Below are positions 44,117 to 55,032 of a stretch of 64,000 nucleotides of DNA, one piece after another; positions within the stretch are counted from its first letter, which is position 1; each line of letters opens with the position of its first letter. The DNA lies in assembly GCA_936440205.1 (NCBI GenBank), contig OW387146.1, positions 22,878,458 through 22,942,457 of the forward strand, written 5' to 3'. This stretch comes from Lepidonotus clava. Its lineage: Eukaryota; Annelida; Polychaeta; Phyllodocida; Polynoidae. Position numbers and translations under genes: made by a program. A model generated the notes under the pieces. It did no database searches. It worked only from the letters and a program-made list of their open reading frames with translations, and had not been told where the DNA came from.

Positions 44117-44478
44117 TAAAGCCCGGTGCCCACTTGGGCAACTAATGGTGGCAATTAGTGCATTTTACTAGCTTTCACCGGAACCAAGGACAAAAACCTA
44201 ATCGTGGGATGACTAACTAATCGCCGGACTACTTAAAAACCTTTTCTCCAAGTTGGGACACTCTTGCCATCAAACTGCCAGCAATTAAGTCCACTAATCA
44301 CCGGCAACTTGGGGGTAATGTCAAATATGTCAAGTAGGGGTTGCCAGGAAACCACAGTGACTAGTTGTTCAGTCGCCAGACATAACAACACCAAATTTTG
44401 GTGTGTCACCGAGCGACTAACCACCTTAGTCACCACCGCCTTTTGTAATTTAGTCACCCAAGTAGGGACCAGGCTTTA
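44117..44478. mobile_element. MITE with CCGGTGCCCACTTGGGCAAC ends, unit B
   Basis: Orthologous to 38,267-38,616; ends AGTAGGGACCAGGCTTTA. Confidence 0.75.
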
Positions 44479-45099
44479 ATCCACTGTTGAATAAGCTGGT
44501 TGCATCACATAGAGATATTGCAGTGTGTGACCTGTTGATTCTGTGTGAAAAACTGTTTTAAAACCAAGCAATAAGTCTGGCAATGGATCCCTCATCCCAC
44601 AAATAAAGACGCAATTAAAACTAAATAAATTAAGATATATGGTAGTAGTTTGATAAGTTATAAGATTATTTCTGATTATCTTGTCAATGCGTTTGTCAAC
44701 ATTCACACCTAAGAAATGATTGTCTGAGACGTACTGGCCTCAAATGTTAGTTTCAAGACAAATAACACGTATAATAATTATATGTGTACGCATCAGATTC
44801 TCAATGCATGTGAGCCACAAACAATGGCCAGAATCTAAATGGTGAGTCATTAAGGAGTTGGGTGATGAAGTGTAAAAACATATATAGTTACCTTGTGTTT
44901 GCTGAATATGTCCTGTTATATTTGTGAGATATTCTTCCATTCTCTGAGGGAATCCAACATGTGTAGATATGTAGGTTTCAATTCCAAACATAGAACCAGA
45001 ATCTTGTGAATGCCCTATTAACCATGCATCCCATTGACCTCTTGTAAAGTGGGGCCGAGCTAATGAGGCTTTTAATCTTAAATACCACTCTTAAGGAAA

Positions 45100-45713
45100 G
45101 GCCTTAATAGGACTTAATTCCCATCTTACACTTAACTCTTAATGTTAGCATAGTGGTACATTACTTTCCTTGAACCTAACTAAACTCCTTAGTACAGAAG
45201 CTGGGGGTATAATTAAAATGTATTCCCTTGCAAACACAAAGGAAACCAAAGGCACTAAAACAAAAGCCTAAACCAAAAGTAATCTACAGAGACAGGGAAA
45301 TAACTTTTGATAAACCATGCCCCATCACTATCAGCCAGTCAGGGCTTAGCTTTTCGGTCAAGGTTGCCCTGCTTGGTCACATTACTAGTGTGACGTTCCT
45401 CGGTAGGCCTTAACAGGACTTAATTCCCATCTTACACTTAACTCTTAATGTTAGCATAGTGGTACATTACTTTCCTTAAACCTAACTAAACTCCTTAGTA
45501 CAGAAGCTGGGGGTATAATTAAAATGTATTCCCTTGCAAACACAAAGGAAACCAAAGCCCCTAAAACCAAAGCCTAAACCAAAAGTAATCTACAGAGACA
45601 GGGAAATAACTTTTGATAAACCATGCCCCATTACTATCAGCCAGTCAGGGCTTAGCTTTTCGGTCAAGGTTACCCTGCTTGGTCACATTACTAGTGTGAT
45701 GTTCCTCGGTAGT
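45100..45713. repeat. Local tandem duplication of 307 bp
   Basis: Two copies, 45,100-45,406 and 45,407-45,713, differ at only a handful of positions. Both end with ACTAG plus TGTGAYGTTCCTCGGT, which is the first 16 bases of the GC-rich insertion at 45,695. Unit A has a single copy without that tail. Confidence 0.85.
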
Positions 45714-46550
45714 TAGGGGTTTCCGTTTTCAACGACAGAGGGATGGGGGGGGGTACTTTGGTCTCAAGCTGGACGAAGAGTTCGAGCAAGAAACCGAGGT
45801 GTAAGATCAAGAGTCGTGCCTCGCACACGAGGGGGAATGAGCGGGTCGATCGGGAAATCAGTATTCTTCGAGGGGGGAGGTGTGTGCCGGTCAGTCGGGC
45901 CTGAGGTGTTCCGGACATTGGGCACGGTGGACCGGGGGTTCAAGTGAGAAAGCAGAGGATAATGAAACATGGTGGGGTTGGTTCGATGGTAACAGGGTGG
46001 TTCCTCTCATTCGTCCGGGGGTCAGATGTCCGCTCCGATCTTCCATGGGGCGTCGGGCTGATGCTCGCCTAGTGGGTGGTAGCGTGGGGCCAAGCCATTC
46101 GTGCCTTCATACCCACAGTCACGGGACAGCCGCTTACTATTTCGAGCTTCCGTAAGTGTCCGGTCTTCTGGTCCCGGGTCACTCCTTGGGCTATTTCGGG
46201 CTGCCGTGCCATCTTTCGGTCCTTCAGGCCCTTGTACTCTTGTTCTATTTTGCACTCTTATTATAACTTTACTTTAAACTACTCAAGTTCGTCTCGTTAA
46301 TTAGCTGCTATTTTATCATCTTATCATCTTAAACCCCTTCGAGGGTTATTCTATGGGAAGAAGACACGTGTGAACACATGGAGTACCAAGATGGAACTGT
46401 TTTTTCCGGGCCTCACTGCCCCTTTTTGTACCCTATTACTCGGCTCTGATTGGCCGCTTCATATCACGTGACCATTCTGACGTCACATCCGGTTTACAAT
46501 CTTTTCGAGCTTTCTTGCCTTCGCAAATACATTTCTTTGATTAACATTAG
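45695..46550. mobile_element. GC-rich 856-bp insertion, possibly a solo LTR
   Basis: Flanked by ACTAG on both sides (45,690-45,694 and 46,551-46,555), with a single ACTAG at the empty site in unit A (40,620-40,624). It begins TGTGATG. Base composition is clearly richer in G and C than the neighbours. No protein is recognised. A five-base target duplication and a TG start fit an LTR left alone after recombination, but the right end (TTAACATTAG) is not a standard CA end. Treat the assignment as tentative. Confidence 0.5.
46446..46494. promoter_or_regulatory. Compact promoter-like motif cluster
   Basis: Within 46 bases: GATTGGCC (inverted CCAAT box, 46,448), TCACGTGA (E-box, 46,464), TGACGTCA (full CRE, 46,478) and ACATCCGG (inverse of the ETS core CCGGATGT, 46,485). 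This set is typical of TATA-less bidirectional promoters and of some LTR promoters. It lies inside the GC-rich insertion. Confidence 0.5.
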
Positions 46551-46971
46551 ACTAGGTTGCATGATGCGGTTGTTTGTTTTGATTAATTTCACTATTTATA
46601 TCTCTGCTTATATCTAATCAATTTTAAAAATTTTTAAACGGTATGGAAACCAGATACCTATTCTGAAATCCATCCAGTGAAAAATAAAAATACCCCCCCC
46701 CCCACAAAAAAAAAAGAAATTCTGTATATATATGTATCTATGTATGGTTAATCTGTGTATAGGGTTGGTGATGTATAATATACAGCAAGGGTTCGGATAT
46801 AGTGTGCTATATATAACTGGGGCATAGGGTGCATTGACCCGTACTCAATCTTGGTTCTCAATGAACACCCTCTACATATGACTAGTAAATGGATCATGAA
46901 AAAAAAAAGTATGACTCTTTTAACTAATATTTTTGACGGTAGATATCCCACTTACTCTTTAGGGTGCTCAG

Positions 46972-47322
46972 TTAACCCTTTAGACCCCACATTTTGCATT
47001 CAAGAATTGCTTGATTTCCCCAGGATTTCCATGGATTTCCCTCCAGAATTCGTTAGATTTCTTTTAATTCAGGGAATTCAGAGGATGACCCATCCCTTGC
47101 AATAGATATTATAGGAATGGGGTTTGTAGCATTGTCAAGCAAATTGAACCAGCTTTCAAACGATATATTGGTCATTTTTTTGTGTTGAATAGTCATAAAT
47201 GTTTTCCTTTTTGGAAAAAAATGGAAAATTAAGGAAAAATTGTTGTTTTACCGGGCGGCTATGGCCGGATTGGGGAAATTACCCACAGGTGGTGATGGCC
47301 GGATTGGGGTCTAAAGGGTTAA
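46972..47322. mobile_element. piggyBac-like MITE, copy 3
   Basis: TTAA-CCCTTTAGACCCC to GGGGTCTAAAGGG-TTAA. Unit A carries the empty site (GCTCAGTTGAAACTTTG, near 41,430), so this copy landed in unit B after the duplication. Confidence 0.85.
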
Positions 47323-47494
47323 AACTTTGAAAATGCGTTTGAAATATTCTAATGCAGGGAACTCTGTCTCATATTTCCAGGCTAAACATTTCGAAAATAA
47401 TGAAAATAGATGTTAAAAATATATCAGTTACCCTTTTTATAAAAAAGAATTAGAATTAGGACCTACAAGAAAAAAATATTTGTAAGGGTAGTTC

Positions 47495-48526
47495 AATTGC
47501 ACTGAAGTCAAAGTGAAATTTATTTATCAGTATAATCATATATATGCATATTGTAATGCTTCTAAGTCTAGACAAGAGGACGTTGCAGCATTACTAGTGT
47601 ATTTGTAAGGTGCCAGATGGCAACTGTAACACATAGTGTTGTAAGCTATTAACTAATGATGCCCCCTGAGCAGACACTGTGATAACTAAATGATTTGATC
47701 AATATCATTAGGTAAAAGACAGGTAAGATAAACTGTAGACATAGGCAATAGGGGATGTTGTGTAATAGCTGACCTACAAAGACCCGAGTAATGGGAGGAC
47801 ATTATGGAAGAACAAGCTTCCCCAAATAAATGCTTCCCCAAATAAAGCCTAATATTGAGAGGGAACTAATACCAGATACTTTTGGTCATAGATTCTAGGA
47901 TAGAAGATATTGTTAGTGATATCAACAAACAGAATTACCAGTATTATTAAATAACATCAAAACATGTAGTACAAGCCTACGGCTGGTACTATATAAAGGG
48001 CAGGGCCCGAGAGCAGGACAAGCAGACTATGTCAACTGTGGAGAAGAACAGATGGGAGCATAGTGTATAGTAACAAGATTGTGAACATGACGGGTAGGCT
48101 TAGCCAGGTGAGCAGTGAAAGGAACTAAGACCAATCTTTGACATGGCCGTTTGGATGGATAGCACTTAGGTTTATAGTACGTAGAGGGAGTGGTCCCTTA
48201 CAGACTTAGGCGGAACACGGGAGTGATGTCCCCGCCAACACGGAGTGGTATGGTACGCTAAATGAATAGGTTCTAGATGAACTGTACTTCCAAAGGAAAG
48301 TCAAACCAAGTCATTAAACACTAAGTACCTTCTACATAATAGACTGTGATAAGTATGAACTAATAGACAATCTAACGACGAAGAGCCAGTTCTAACTCTA
48401 TAAGTTATGCCATATCAATAAACAAACTAAGTCAAACGATGAAGAATATAAGAACTTTGATATGACATAAAGAGTACATACCATACATATACAACTACTA
48501 AATAAAGCTCAACAATGGTTTACTTT
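47495..48526 (+). mobile_element. LTR-like block, probable solo LTR
   Basis: About 1.03 kb present in unit B between GTAGTTC and TTGTACATCT, which adjoin in unit A (GTAGTTCTATGTACATCT, about 41,556). Internally it has a TATA box (TATATAAAGG, about 47,990) and a late AATAAA (about 48,501), as in an LTR with U3, R and U5. Words after the TATA box (GATGGGAGCATAGT, GACGGGTAG) recur at 53,840-53,870. No coding sequence is present. It stands alone as a relic. Confidence 0.5.
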
Positions 48527-48532
48527 GTACAT

Positions 48533-49015
48533 CTGGGGGCCATTCCACAAAAAGTTACGAACATCTATGATATTATATTTCGTTGCAGAAACAAGATACA
48601 AACACAAATGTCAAATCTGCATACTGTTCGCAGGTATACAAAAGTGTGCTTAAACCTCTTAAAGCTGCGACAGGTATTACTGTGTTCGTAACGCATTTTT
48701 GATGTTCAAATATTTTTTTCATCATGAAATTTAAGGCCAAAATTATGTACTGGCTATCATTAAAAAGCTCATTTTAAGAGGAATTCATTAATGAAAACCA
48801 AATTAAAATCGGATGAAAACTCACGCAGCTATCAAAGAAAAGAGAGAAAATAAATTAAAATCCAATGCTTTGTTTAATGTGCACATTTGTGTACAAAAGT
48901 GTACAAAAGTGTATGTAAGTGACGTTGCGAACATTTTTCTATACTTACACTATTTGCGCACATTTCAAAGAGAAAATGCATGACCTACGAACACTTTTTG
49001 TGGAACAGCGCCCTG
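48533..49015. mobile_element. hAT-like MITE (CCATTCCACAAAAAGTT family), copy 2
   Basis: Starts CTGGGGGCCATTCCACAAAA and ends TTTTTGTGGAACAGCGCCCTG (last 20 shared with copy 1). 483 bp, no transposase. The unit A empty site joins TACATCT to CAAACACATCC. Confidence 0.8.
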
Positions 49016-49032
49016 CAAACACATCCAATAAC

Positions 49033-49504
49033 CAGGGAGCCATTCCACAAAAAGTTACGAACATTTGAAATTCATATTTCGTTCCAGAAACAAGATATGC
49101 ACAAAAATATCATTCTGTGTACTGTTTGCAGCACCACAAATGTGTAAGTAACTCCCAATTATCTGCGAGATGTCATTCAGTGTTCGTAGCTCATTTTTAA
49201 TATTCAAATATTTCTTTCAACATGAAATAATTTTGCTACGATAATGTATAGGATATCATTAAAAGGGTTATTTTATAAGGAATTTATTAATGAAAACCAA
49301 ATTACAATCGGATGAAAACTCACATAGCTATCAAAGAGGAGAGAGAAAATAAAATAACATTCAATTTTTTGCCATATGTACACATTTATGTACGAAAGTG
49401 TACGTGAGTGACGTTACGAACACTTTTCCTTACTAACACTATTTGCGCACATTTCAAAGAGAAATCACATCACCTACGAACACTTTTTGTGGAACAGCTC
49501 CCAG
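49033..49504. mobile_element. hAT-like MITE (CCATTCCACAAAAAGTT family), copy 3
   Basis: Starts CAGGGAGCCATTCCACAAAA and ends TTTTGTGGAACAGCTCCCAG, same orientation as copy 2 and only 17 bases after it. Those 17 bases (CAAACACATCCAATAAC) are native unit sequence, as in unit A. Confidence 0.8.
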
Positions 49505-50551
49505 AAGCACTAGCTTCCTTTACCCACAGGACATACAGACCTTGTCAGCAAGAAACACCTCATTTTGATTTTTTTGCATGTGACATGACGATGGTTAGAG
49601 ATTTGCCTTGATATCATGTTTCATTATTTATTGTAAACACCTAGCCTTGTTCGGTTTAATTTGACTCGAGAAAAAGGGTGAACGGGACTCACAGTCAGTT
49701 GAGATATTTTGGGGTCTTGAGGGGTTCTTAGGGTGATAGGGTCTCAGTACTTATGGGCTTGAGAGGACAATTAGAAAAAGAGATAAGGAGGGTGTAGATG
49801 ATCACCCTGTGGCTTCACTGGTTACTCAGCATTACATAGTCATCATCGGAGGGCGAGCATTGGTTCTAAATGGGAGCTGTCTCCTGCACATCTTCCAAGG
49901 GCTCGGGCTCAGTTGGGGCCGTACTTGGGTTGACAGGTGTTTGCATCACCTTCAGATCTGTTCCAGGATCAATCCTCAAGTAAGGATTATCACCCTTGTG
50001 CTATTTTACCCAAGCATAAGTCAACAAACGGTAGATGTAAAAGGTTGAGCATCAAAGTGGACACTGATTTATTGCGATGTCATACCTAAAAAATGTGGAT
50101 GAAATATTATTATTATTCAGAAAAACATTATATTTTAAATCCATTTTCCAAAATTGTATAAATTAATAATATAACATTCTTAATGGGAAACTATCATACA
50201 AAGCCTCCTGGATATTTCTCAGGGTTACATAATTATAAATCTTAAATTATATATTCTAATTATACACCACTTCACCATTATTATATATTTTCATCAAACA
50301 ATAGCCTTGTTATGCTCCATAGGATAAATACATATGTCAAATACTTAAATTAGCCATATATCACTCCTGCATTGAGGCTAGGTTACAGGCATCACAATAA
50401 TACTGTAGCCCCCACGTGGAGCCCCTTTATTCTTATTGGTCAATGAGTCAATAAAAGGCTATGCACACACCCAGTCTCTTTCTTGGAGGCTGGGCTTGGA
50501 GCTGGACACGTCCCTAAACATTAGCACCTGACTTGGGTCTTTTGATTCAAC
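49505..50551. other. Duplicated non-coding flank of unit B
   Basis: Homologous to 41,590-42,180 in unit A at first, then AT-rich sequence unique to unit B (50,080-50,550). No gene seen. Confidence 0.45.
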
Positions 50552-50768
50552 TTAAGGCTGTATTCCACATACCGATTTTGCTGCCGATTTTGAATATCAG
50601 TAGTGGAAATAAAGGTCAAATATAGATATGTAATACATCAATAGAAAGGTCTTACAATACTCGTTTGAATGGTATATGAGATGTAAGGTCTTATTTCATA
50701 ATCTCAGAGAAAATCAAACAAATACAAAATCGGCAGTATAAAAATCGGTATGTTGAATACAGGCTTTA
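50552..50768. mobile_element. MITE with ATTCCACATACCGATTTT ends, copy 1
   Basis: Starts TTAAGGCTGTATTCCACATA and ends AATACAGGCTTTA, with subterminal CCGATTTTGCTGCCGATTTT mirrored on the right. 217 bp. Confidence 0.8.
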
Positions 50769-51589
50769 CACTATAACACTAAGGTAACCTTTAGTACACA
50801 GGGATATATTATTCTGAAACGTTATTAATTATTCAAAGGCTCTACCACTTTAACAAAGCTCACCCTATATCATTACCTTTTAGCCTGGGAAAGTTTTTTT
50901 TACTACACAACAAAAGTAACTTTCCACAATGGGATAACAAGTCACCTTTTATAGGCCTCTGCCAGGTATACCATTGAACCGATTACACAAATGACATTAT
51001 TCCGAAACCATTGTGGTTCAAATTGCTTGAGGCAACTTAACAATTCAGGATACTTGACATTGATCATTTTCAAGTCATTTTTGGACTGTTTACTTGTTCT
51101 GTGTTATTTGACATATTCAAGTAGTCAAGAATACCAATTTCTTTTCATGTTATTTACAGTTTCATGTATTTTTGAGTGTTTCGATTGATAATTTCTGTAA
51201 TTCTTACAATAATGAACACCACCAGAACAGATATTGTCAGCACACTTTGCGTTTGCCATTAGGTATGGATTGAACACTATATAGCTTAATTGTTATAATG
51301 CTTGACTTAACATTATACATCTCAGTTGGACTATTACTTAACATAGTTTTAAAATGTCATTGTTTGCCATCGACTATATGTATCACCTACGTGGAAGATT
51401 GTTGTAAACAAGTGTGGTTAAATAATGATAATAATAAAAAAGAGAATTGCAGTTTGTTCAACTTACACAAACACAGGAAAAGATGTTCAGGTTTCTGAGT
51501 TGTTTCATGTGTGCCAGATCTATAGACCCTAACATAAGGTAGAGGGAATAGTTAGCACTTGAACATTGCAAGCTGCTTAAGGAACAGTG
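50769..51589. other. Duplicated non-coding flank of unit B, distal part
   Basis: 50,985-51,240 and 51,460-51,580 align with 42,370-42,780. The 51,250-51,440 stretch is unit B-specific. No gene seen. Confidence 0.45.
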
Positions 51590-51806
51590 TTAAGGCCGTA
51601 TTCCACATACCGATTTTGCTGCCGATTTTAAAAATCGGTAGCGGGAATAAAGGTCAAAAATAGAAATGTTGCATATCAGTAGAAAGGCCTTATGATTCTC
51701 TTTCAAATGATATATAACATGTAAGGATTGATGCCATATTCTCAGAGAAAATCAAACAAATGCAAAATCGGCAGCATTAAAATCGGTATGTGGAATACAG
51801 CCTTTA
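51590..51806. mobile_element. MITE with ATTCCACATACCGATTTT ends, copy 2
   Basis: Starts TTAAGGCCGTATTCCACATA and ends GGAATACAGCCTTTA; 217 bp, about 80-85% like copy 1 by eye. It ends 17 bases from the stop codon of gene C. Confidence 0.8.
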
Positions 51807-51823
51807 GAGCACTCTGCAGGTTC

Positions 51824-52921
51824 TTATTCAAAGTCCTCATGATTTTGTCCAGTTGATGAGACTGAGCTTAAACCGGTGAAAATGACTATCAGAACACATC
51901 CAAGAACTTCTAGAAGATTTTTCCTTCCATAGAGATGGCGACCCATGAAGGTGTATTGTGGTACAATGTTTAAAACAGTATCAATGTTAAGAAAGAGTGA
52001 CACTTTAATTGGATTTAAAAGTTGTAAACTTGCTACTTCTGTGATTAAGCAAACTCCTGTTGATACAACATGTATTGAGACTAGAAGAATATCCCTAGAA
52101 TTTGAAATTATGATTGGCTGCTCTAAGTACAAAGAAACAAGCATTGATATTGGGACAGAAAGGCAAGCAGAAAAAAAACATTGTACTGCTGGGTTAATTG
52201 ATTTGAGATACACAGATACAAGTAGTATATATGTGGCCTCTACAGCAGCAGCCAGGATTGCAAGCAGATATCCGAGTATAACAGTTTCATACACTATTTC
52301 AGAAGAAACTATAAGTTCATTTGAGAAAGATTCATTTTTAGAACAATTCATAGAAATGTTTGATTCTATTGTAACATTTGCTTTCAGGGGTAATTCTAGA
52401 AATCCTGGTATAAAACCACTCACAAAGTTGGACCAAGGTTGAGCAATAAAAATCATTGCTAATATGCATCCGCCTATTGAGATAATCAGTATTTTATCTA
52501 ATGCCAATCTGGAATCAATCTTTGTCATCAAAGACAAGAATATCATTTTGAAACTAGCTGTTATCGCAGAAGCAGTACTCAAAGGTAAAAGGGATACTGC
52601 AGAAAAATACAAAACATTGTAAAACACACTAGTCATACTCATGCCAATCAGATATACATAGAGAACCTTTGATACATGCATAGTTGGCTTCTCAATGAAG
52701 AGCCAAAGGCTAGAAGCAATGATGGTTCCAATGTATCTCAGTGAACTGAGCTGAAAGTCAGGAACATCTCTTTGAAGAGCTTGTACTGCAACTGATGATG
52801 ATGACCAGGAAATGATGCATATTGCTAGCATAGCAGACCCTTGCAGTGTCTTCTTTGAGCAAGTCATGTCTTTTTGTGAATCACTGCAAATTGAAGACAC
52901 AAAAATAATTCGTGAAGACAT
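51824..52921 (-). CDS. EamA/DMT-family transporter (SLC35G-like), gene C
   Basis: 365 residues in one exon, start ATG at 52,921, stop TAA at 51,824-51,826. It aligns end to end with gene A from MTCSKKTL.GSAMLAICI onward; the leaders differ in length (gene A has 17 extra residues). The ten-helix layout is the same, with conservation of AVQALQRDVPDFQLSSLRYI, FIAQPWSNF and GRHLYGRKN. Differences are scattered and mostly conservative (for example IASSLWLFIEKP against VVSSIWIFIKKP), so both copies appear to be under protein-level constraint. The loop between halves has potential N-glycosylation sites (NVT, NIS, NES). Like gene A, it is presumed to be a membrane transporter of unknown substrate. 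A MITE sits directly downstream, so its 3' end and polyadenylation probably differ from gene A. Confidence 0.85.
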   Translation of the reverse strand: MSSRIIFVSSICSDSQKDMTCSKKTLQGSAMLAICIISWSSSSVAVQALQRDVPDFQLSSLRYIGTIIASSLWLFIEKPTMHVSKVLYVYLIGMSMTSVFYNVLYFSAVSLLPLSTASAITASFKMIFLSLMTKIDSRLALDKILIISIGGCILAMIFIAQPWSNFVSGFIPGFLELPLKANVTIESNISMNCSKNESFSNELIVSSEIVYETVILGYLLAILAAAVEATYILLVSVYLKSINPAVQCFFSACLSVPISMLVSLYLEQPIIISNSRDILLVSIHVVSTGVCLITEVASLQLLNPIKVSLFLNIDTVLNIVPQYTFMGRHLYGRKNLLEVLGCVLIVIFTGLSSVSSTGQNHEDFE

Positions 52922-53307
52922 GAATCTCTTTTTCTGAAGAACAAGTATTTTGTCTTTGGTACCTTATATATTGTCAATATTTGTCAATCAGGCCAGAGCT
53001 GCCAGATTTTCTGGATGTTTGTAGCTAAATACAAGTTTGTTTAAAAAGGATGTATAACACAATACAACAATTTAGAGATAGAAATATACATTAGTTATTG
53101 TATCCAAATGCATTAGCAATATCTGTTTGTGATGTTTAAATGCATACATATTTATTGCAATAAAATAAAATAGGCCTATAGCAAAATTTATTAGATTGAA
53201 CTTACCCAATGCAATAAAATAGACCTAGATCACTCAACAAAATAGATTGAACTTTCCTAGCATTGTTATGTATACTCCAAGTTTATGAACCCAATTTCAT
53301 TTATATA
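52922..53307. other. Upstream of gene C, nothing recognised
   Basis: Does not obviously match the corresponding flank of gene A. AT-rich, with CAATAAAATAG words repeated near 53,160 and 53,210. Confidence 0.4.
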
Positions 53308-54240
53308 ATATTGCACTGAAGTCCAGTGCAAATAGACTTTAGAAATTAATAGTAAGTATTGTAAGCTCGTCGGTACTGGCAAGGATTCATATTGAAACAT
53401 GTAACGCTGATACGTGTGCTGGACGCTGAGCTGTCCCGTGGCTTAGGTAGAATATATGGGAGGTGTTGTGAATGATGACGACCTCAGGTGTAAAAGGCTG
53501 AAACTGAGTTGGTTCACCCTTCTGCAGGTAAGCACAGGTACGAAAAAGGGACACTCGTGCAATGGTAAACCTGTTGGGGAGTGTTATGAGTTAAATACCC
53601 AGTTAAAGAACACTGTGGGCAACGGGCCTTGTCATCTACGATAGCTTGTACATAAGTTAGAAATAGAATTAGTCGATGTAAGTAAGAATGGGAAGTATGA
53701 AAGATAAAGGGAGCACTGTTATAGGTGTTAGAGTATATGTGTATGGCGCCAAGCCTTTCGCTGTCGCTATATAAGCGGTATGAGACTTGAGATAGACGAG
53801 CAGACCAAGATAGAGTTCGATCAGAACACATGGGAGCAATAGTCTAACATATGGATCAAGACGGGTAGTGCTGAGATGGTAGTAACCACTACGATTAGGT
53901 GATAGTAAGGATTTGGGACAGCTTAGGCTTAGCCTTACGGATGGAGTACTGGACGTAACGGAGATCCTACCGATGGTCTCCGACACTGGTAGACGAGAGG
54001 TGACTCTCTCAACAGTTGTGGAGTGTATATATATACCTAAGAATGGGGAAGCTTGATCATAGCTATACCTGGTTTTAACGTTACTGATGTTGTTAGCATT
54101 GTAAGATGGATGGCATGTATTGTATGGATGGAAGAACTATATACTTGTATCTTCAGAATGTCTACATGGATATAATAAAATTACCTCTTGCCAAGCGCGT
54201 GTTCTTTGTATAGGTCTGAGCCCCTTTACTTAGAATCTCT
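53308..54240 (+). mobile_element. Second LTR-like block, related to 47,495
   Basis: Starts near ATTGCACTGAAGTC, as the block at 47,495 does. It has a TATA-like TATATAAGC at about 53,768, and then ACATGGGAGCAATAGT and GACGGGTAG as in the first block, and a late AATAAAATTACC. Ends are approximate and no coding parts are present. Probably a solo LTR relic, old. Confidence 0.4.
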
Positions 54241-54860
54241 ATCACTGAAGAACGAACTATTATCCAGGATGAAGATCTACCTGGACTAAGCTAGCCAATT
54301 CGATGATTAATAATGAAGAACTCCCCTTTACTTGGAATAGCGAACATTTATTGATATCTTCTGATAAGTAAAATGTAAATGATAGATGATAAAACATCAC
54401 GCAGTCTAACAACGATCCTGCATACTTGTATGGGATACTAATAAATATGAACATCAACAACGAAACATCCTTGGAATTAACTAAAGATAAAATAACATCA
54501 GTCTAGCTCAATATATTATTATTTCGTCTTCTATCAAAGGTAGCAATTTTTCCATTTAGTTACATATTTTCCTGATCATTGTTGATCAAGTTTTTGGATG
54601 GATACCGTCTGTCAAAAGAAACACATATTCACAATCAGACTGTTCAAGTTCTATTGAAGAGGCCATTTTGTCAACAAAATACATGTATGTAGTCTATCAG
54701 AAACATCTAGTATTAAATTTAGAAACTATCTCGTCATCAAGAATTGGCTTTGAAATATCAACTATTACTGTGAAACAGAATTGATTAGTTGTCATGTGAT
54801 ACCATTTGGTATCGTTAAAACTTACCATCCTTTCTCATATGAATTAAAAACTGGCTATTT
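54241..54860. other. Intergenic, nothing recognised
   Basis: No gene or clear repeat seen. Confidence 0.4.
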
Positions 54861-55032
54861 CAGGGGTGGATACAGGATTTTCGAAATGGGGGCGTCAGTA
54901 TAAAGGCTAAGTACTAAATCTGAGTGCAATTACACGTATGCGCATGGCATTTTCTCCTCTTTTTGTAGTTTAGGGTCCAACAAAAGGGGAGGGTCAGGAC
55001 CCCCTTGACCCTCCTCCCTGCATCCGCCCCTA
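54861..55032. mobile_element. hAT-like MITE, best-preserved CAGGGG copy
   Basis: Starts CAGGGGTGGATACAGGATTT and ends CTCCCTGCATCCGCCCCTA. 172 bp with about 16-bp inverted ends. Interior shared with 26,512-26,700. Confidence 0.75.

Larger units (their letters stand above)
43011..51803. repeat. Tandem segmental duplication, unit B
   Basis: Same organisation as unit A, swollen to 8.8 kb by insertions: a GC-rich block, a local 307-bp duplication, a piggyBac-like MITE, an LTR-like block, two hAT-like MITEs and others. Confidence 0.85.

Noticed and set aside
45880-46300. Overlapping open frames in the GC-rich insertion
   Set aside because: No recognisable domain in any frame; open frames of this length are expected in GC-rich sequence with few stop codons.
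51945-52442. 165-residue plus-strand frame
   Set aside because: Shadow of transporter gene C; the minus-strand frame matches gene A as protein and encodes ten helices.
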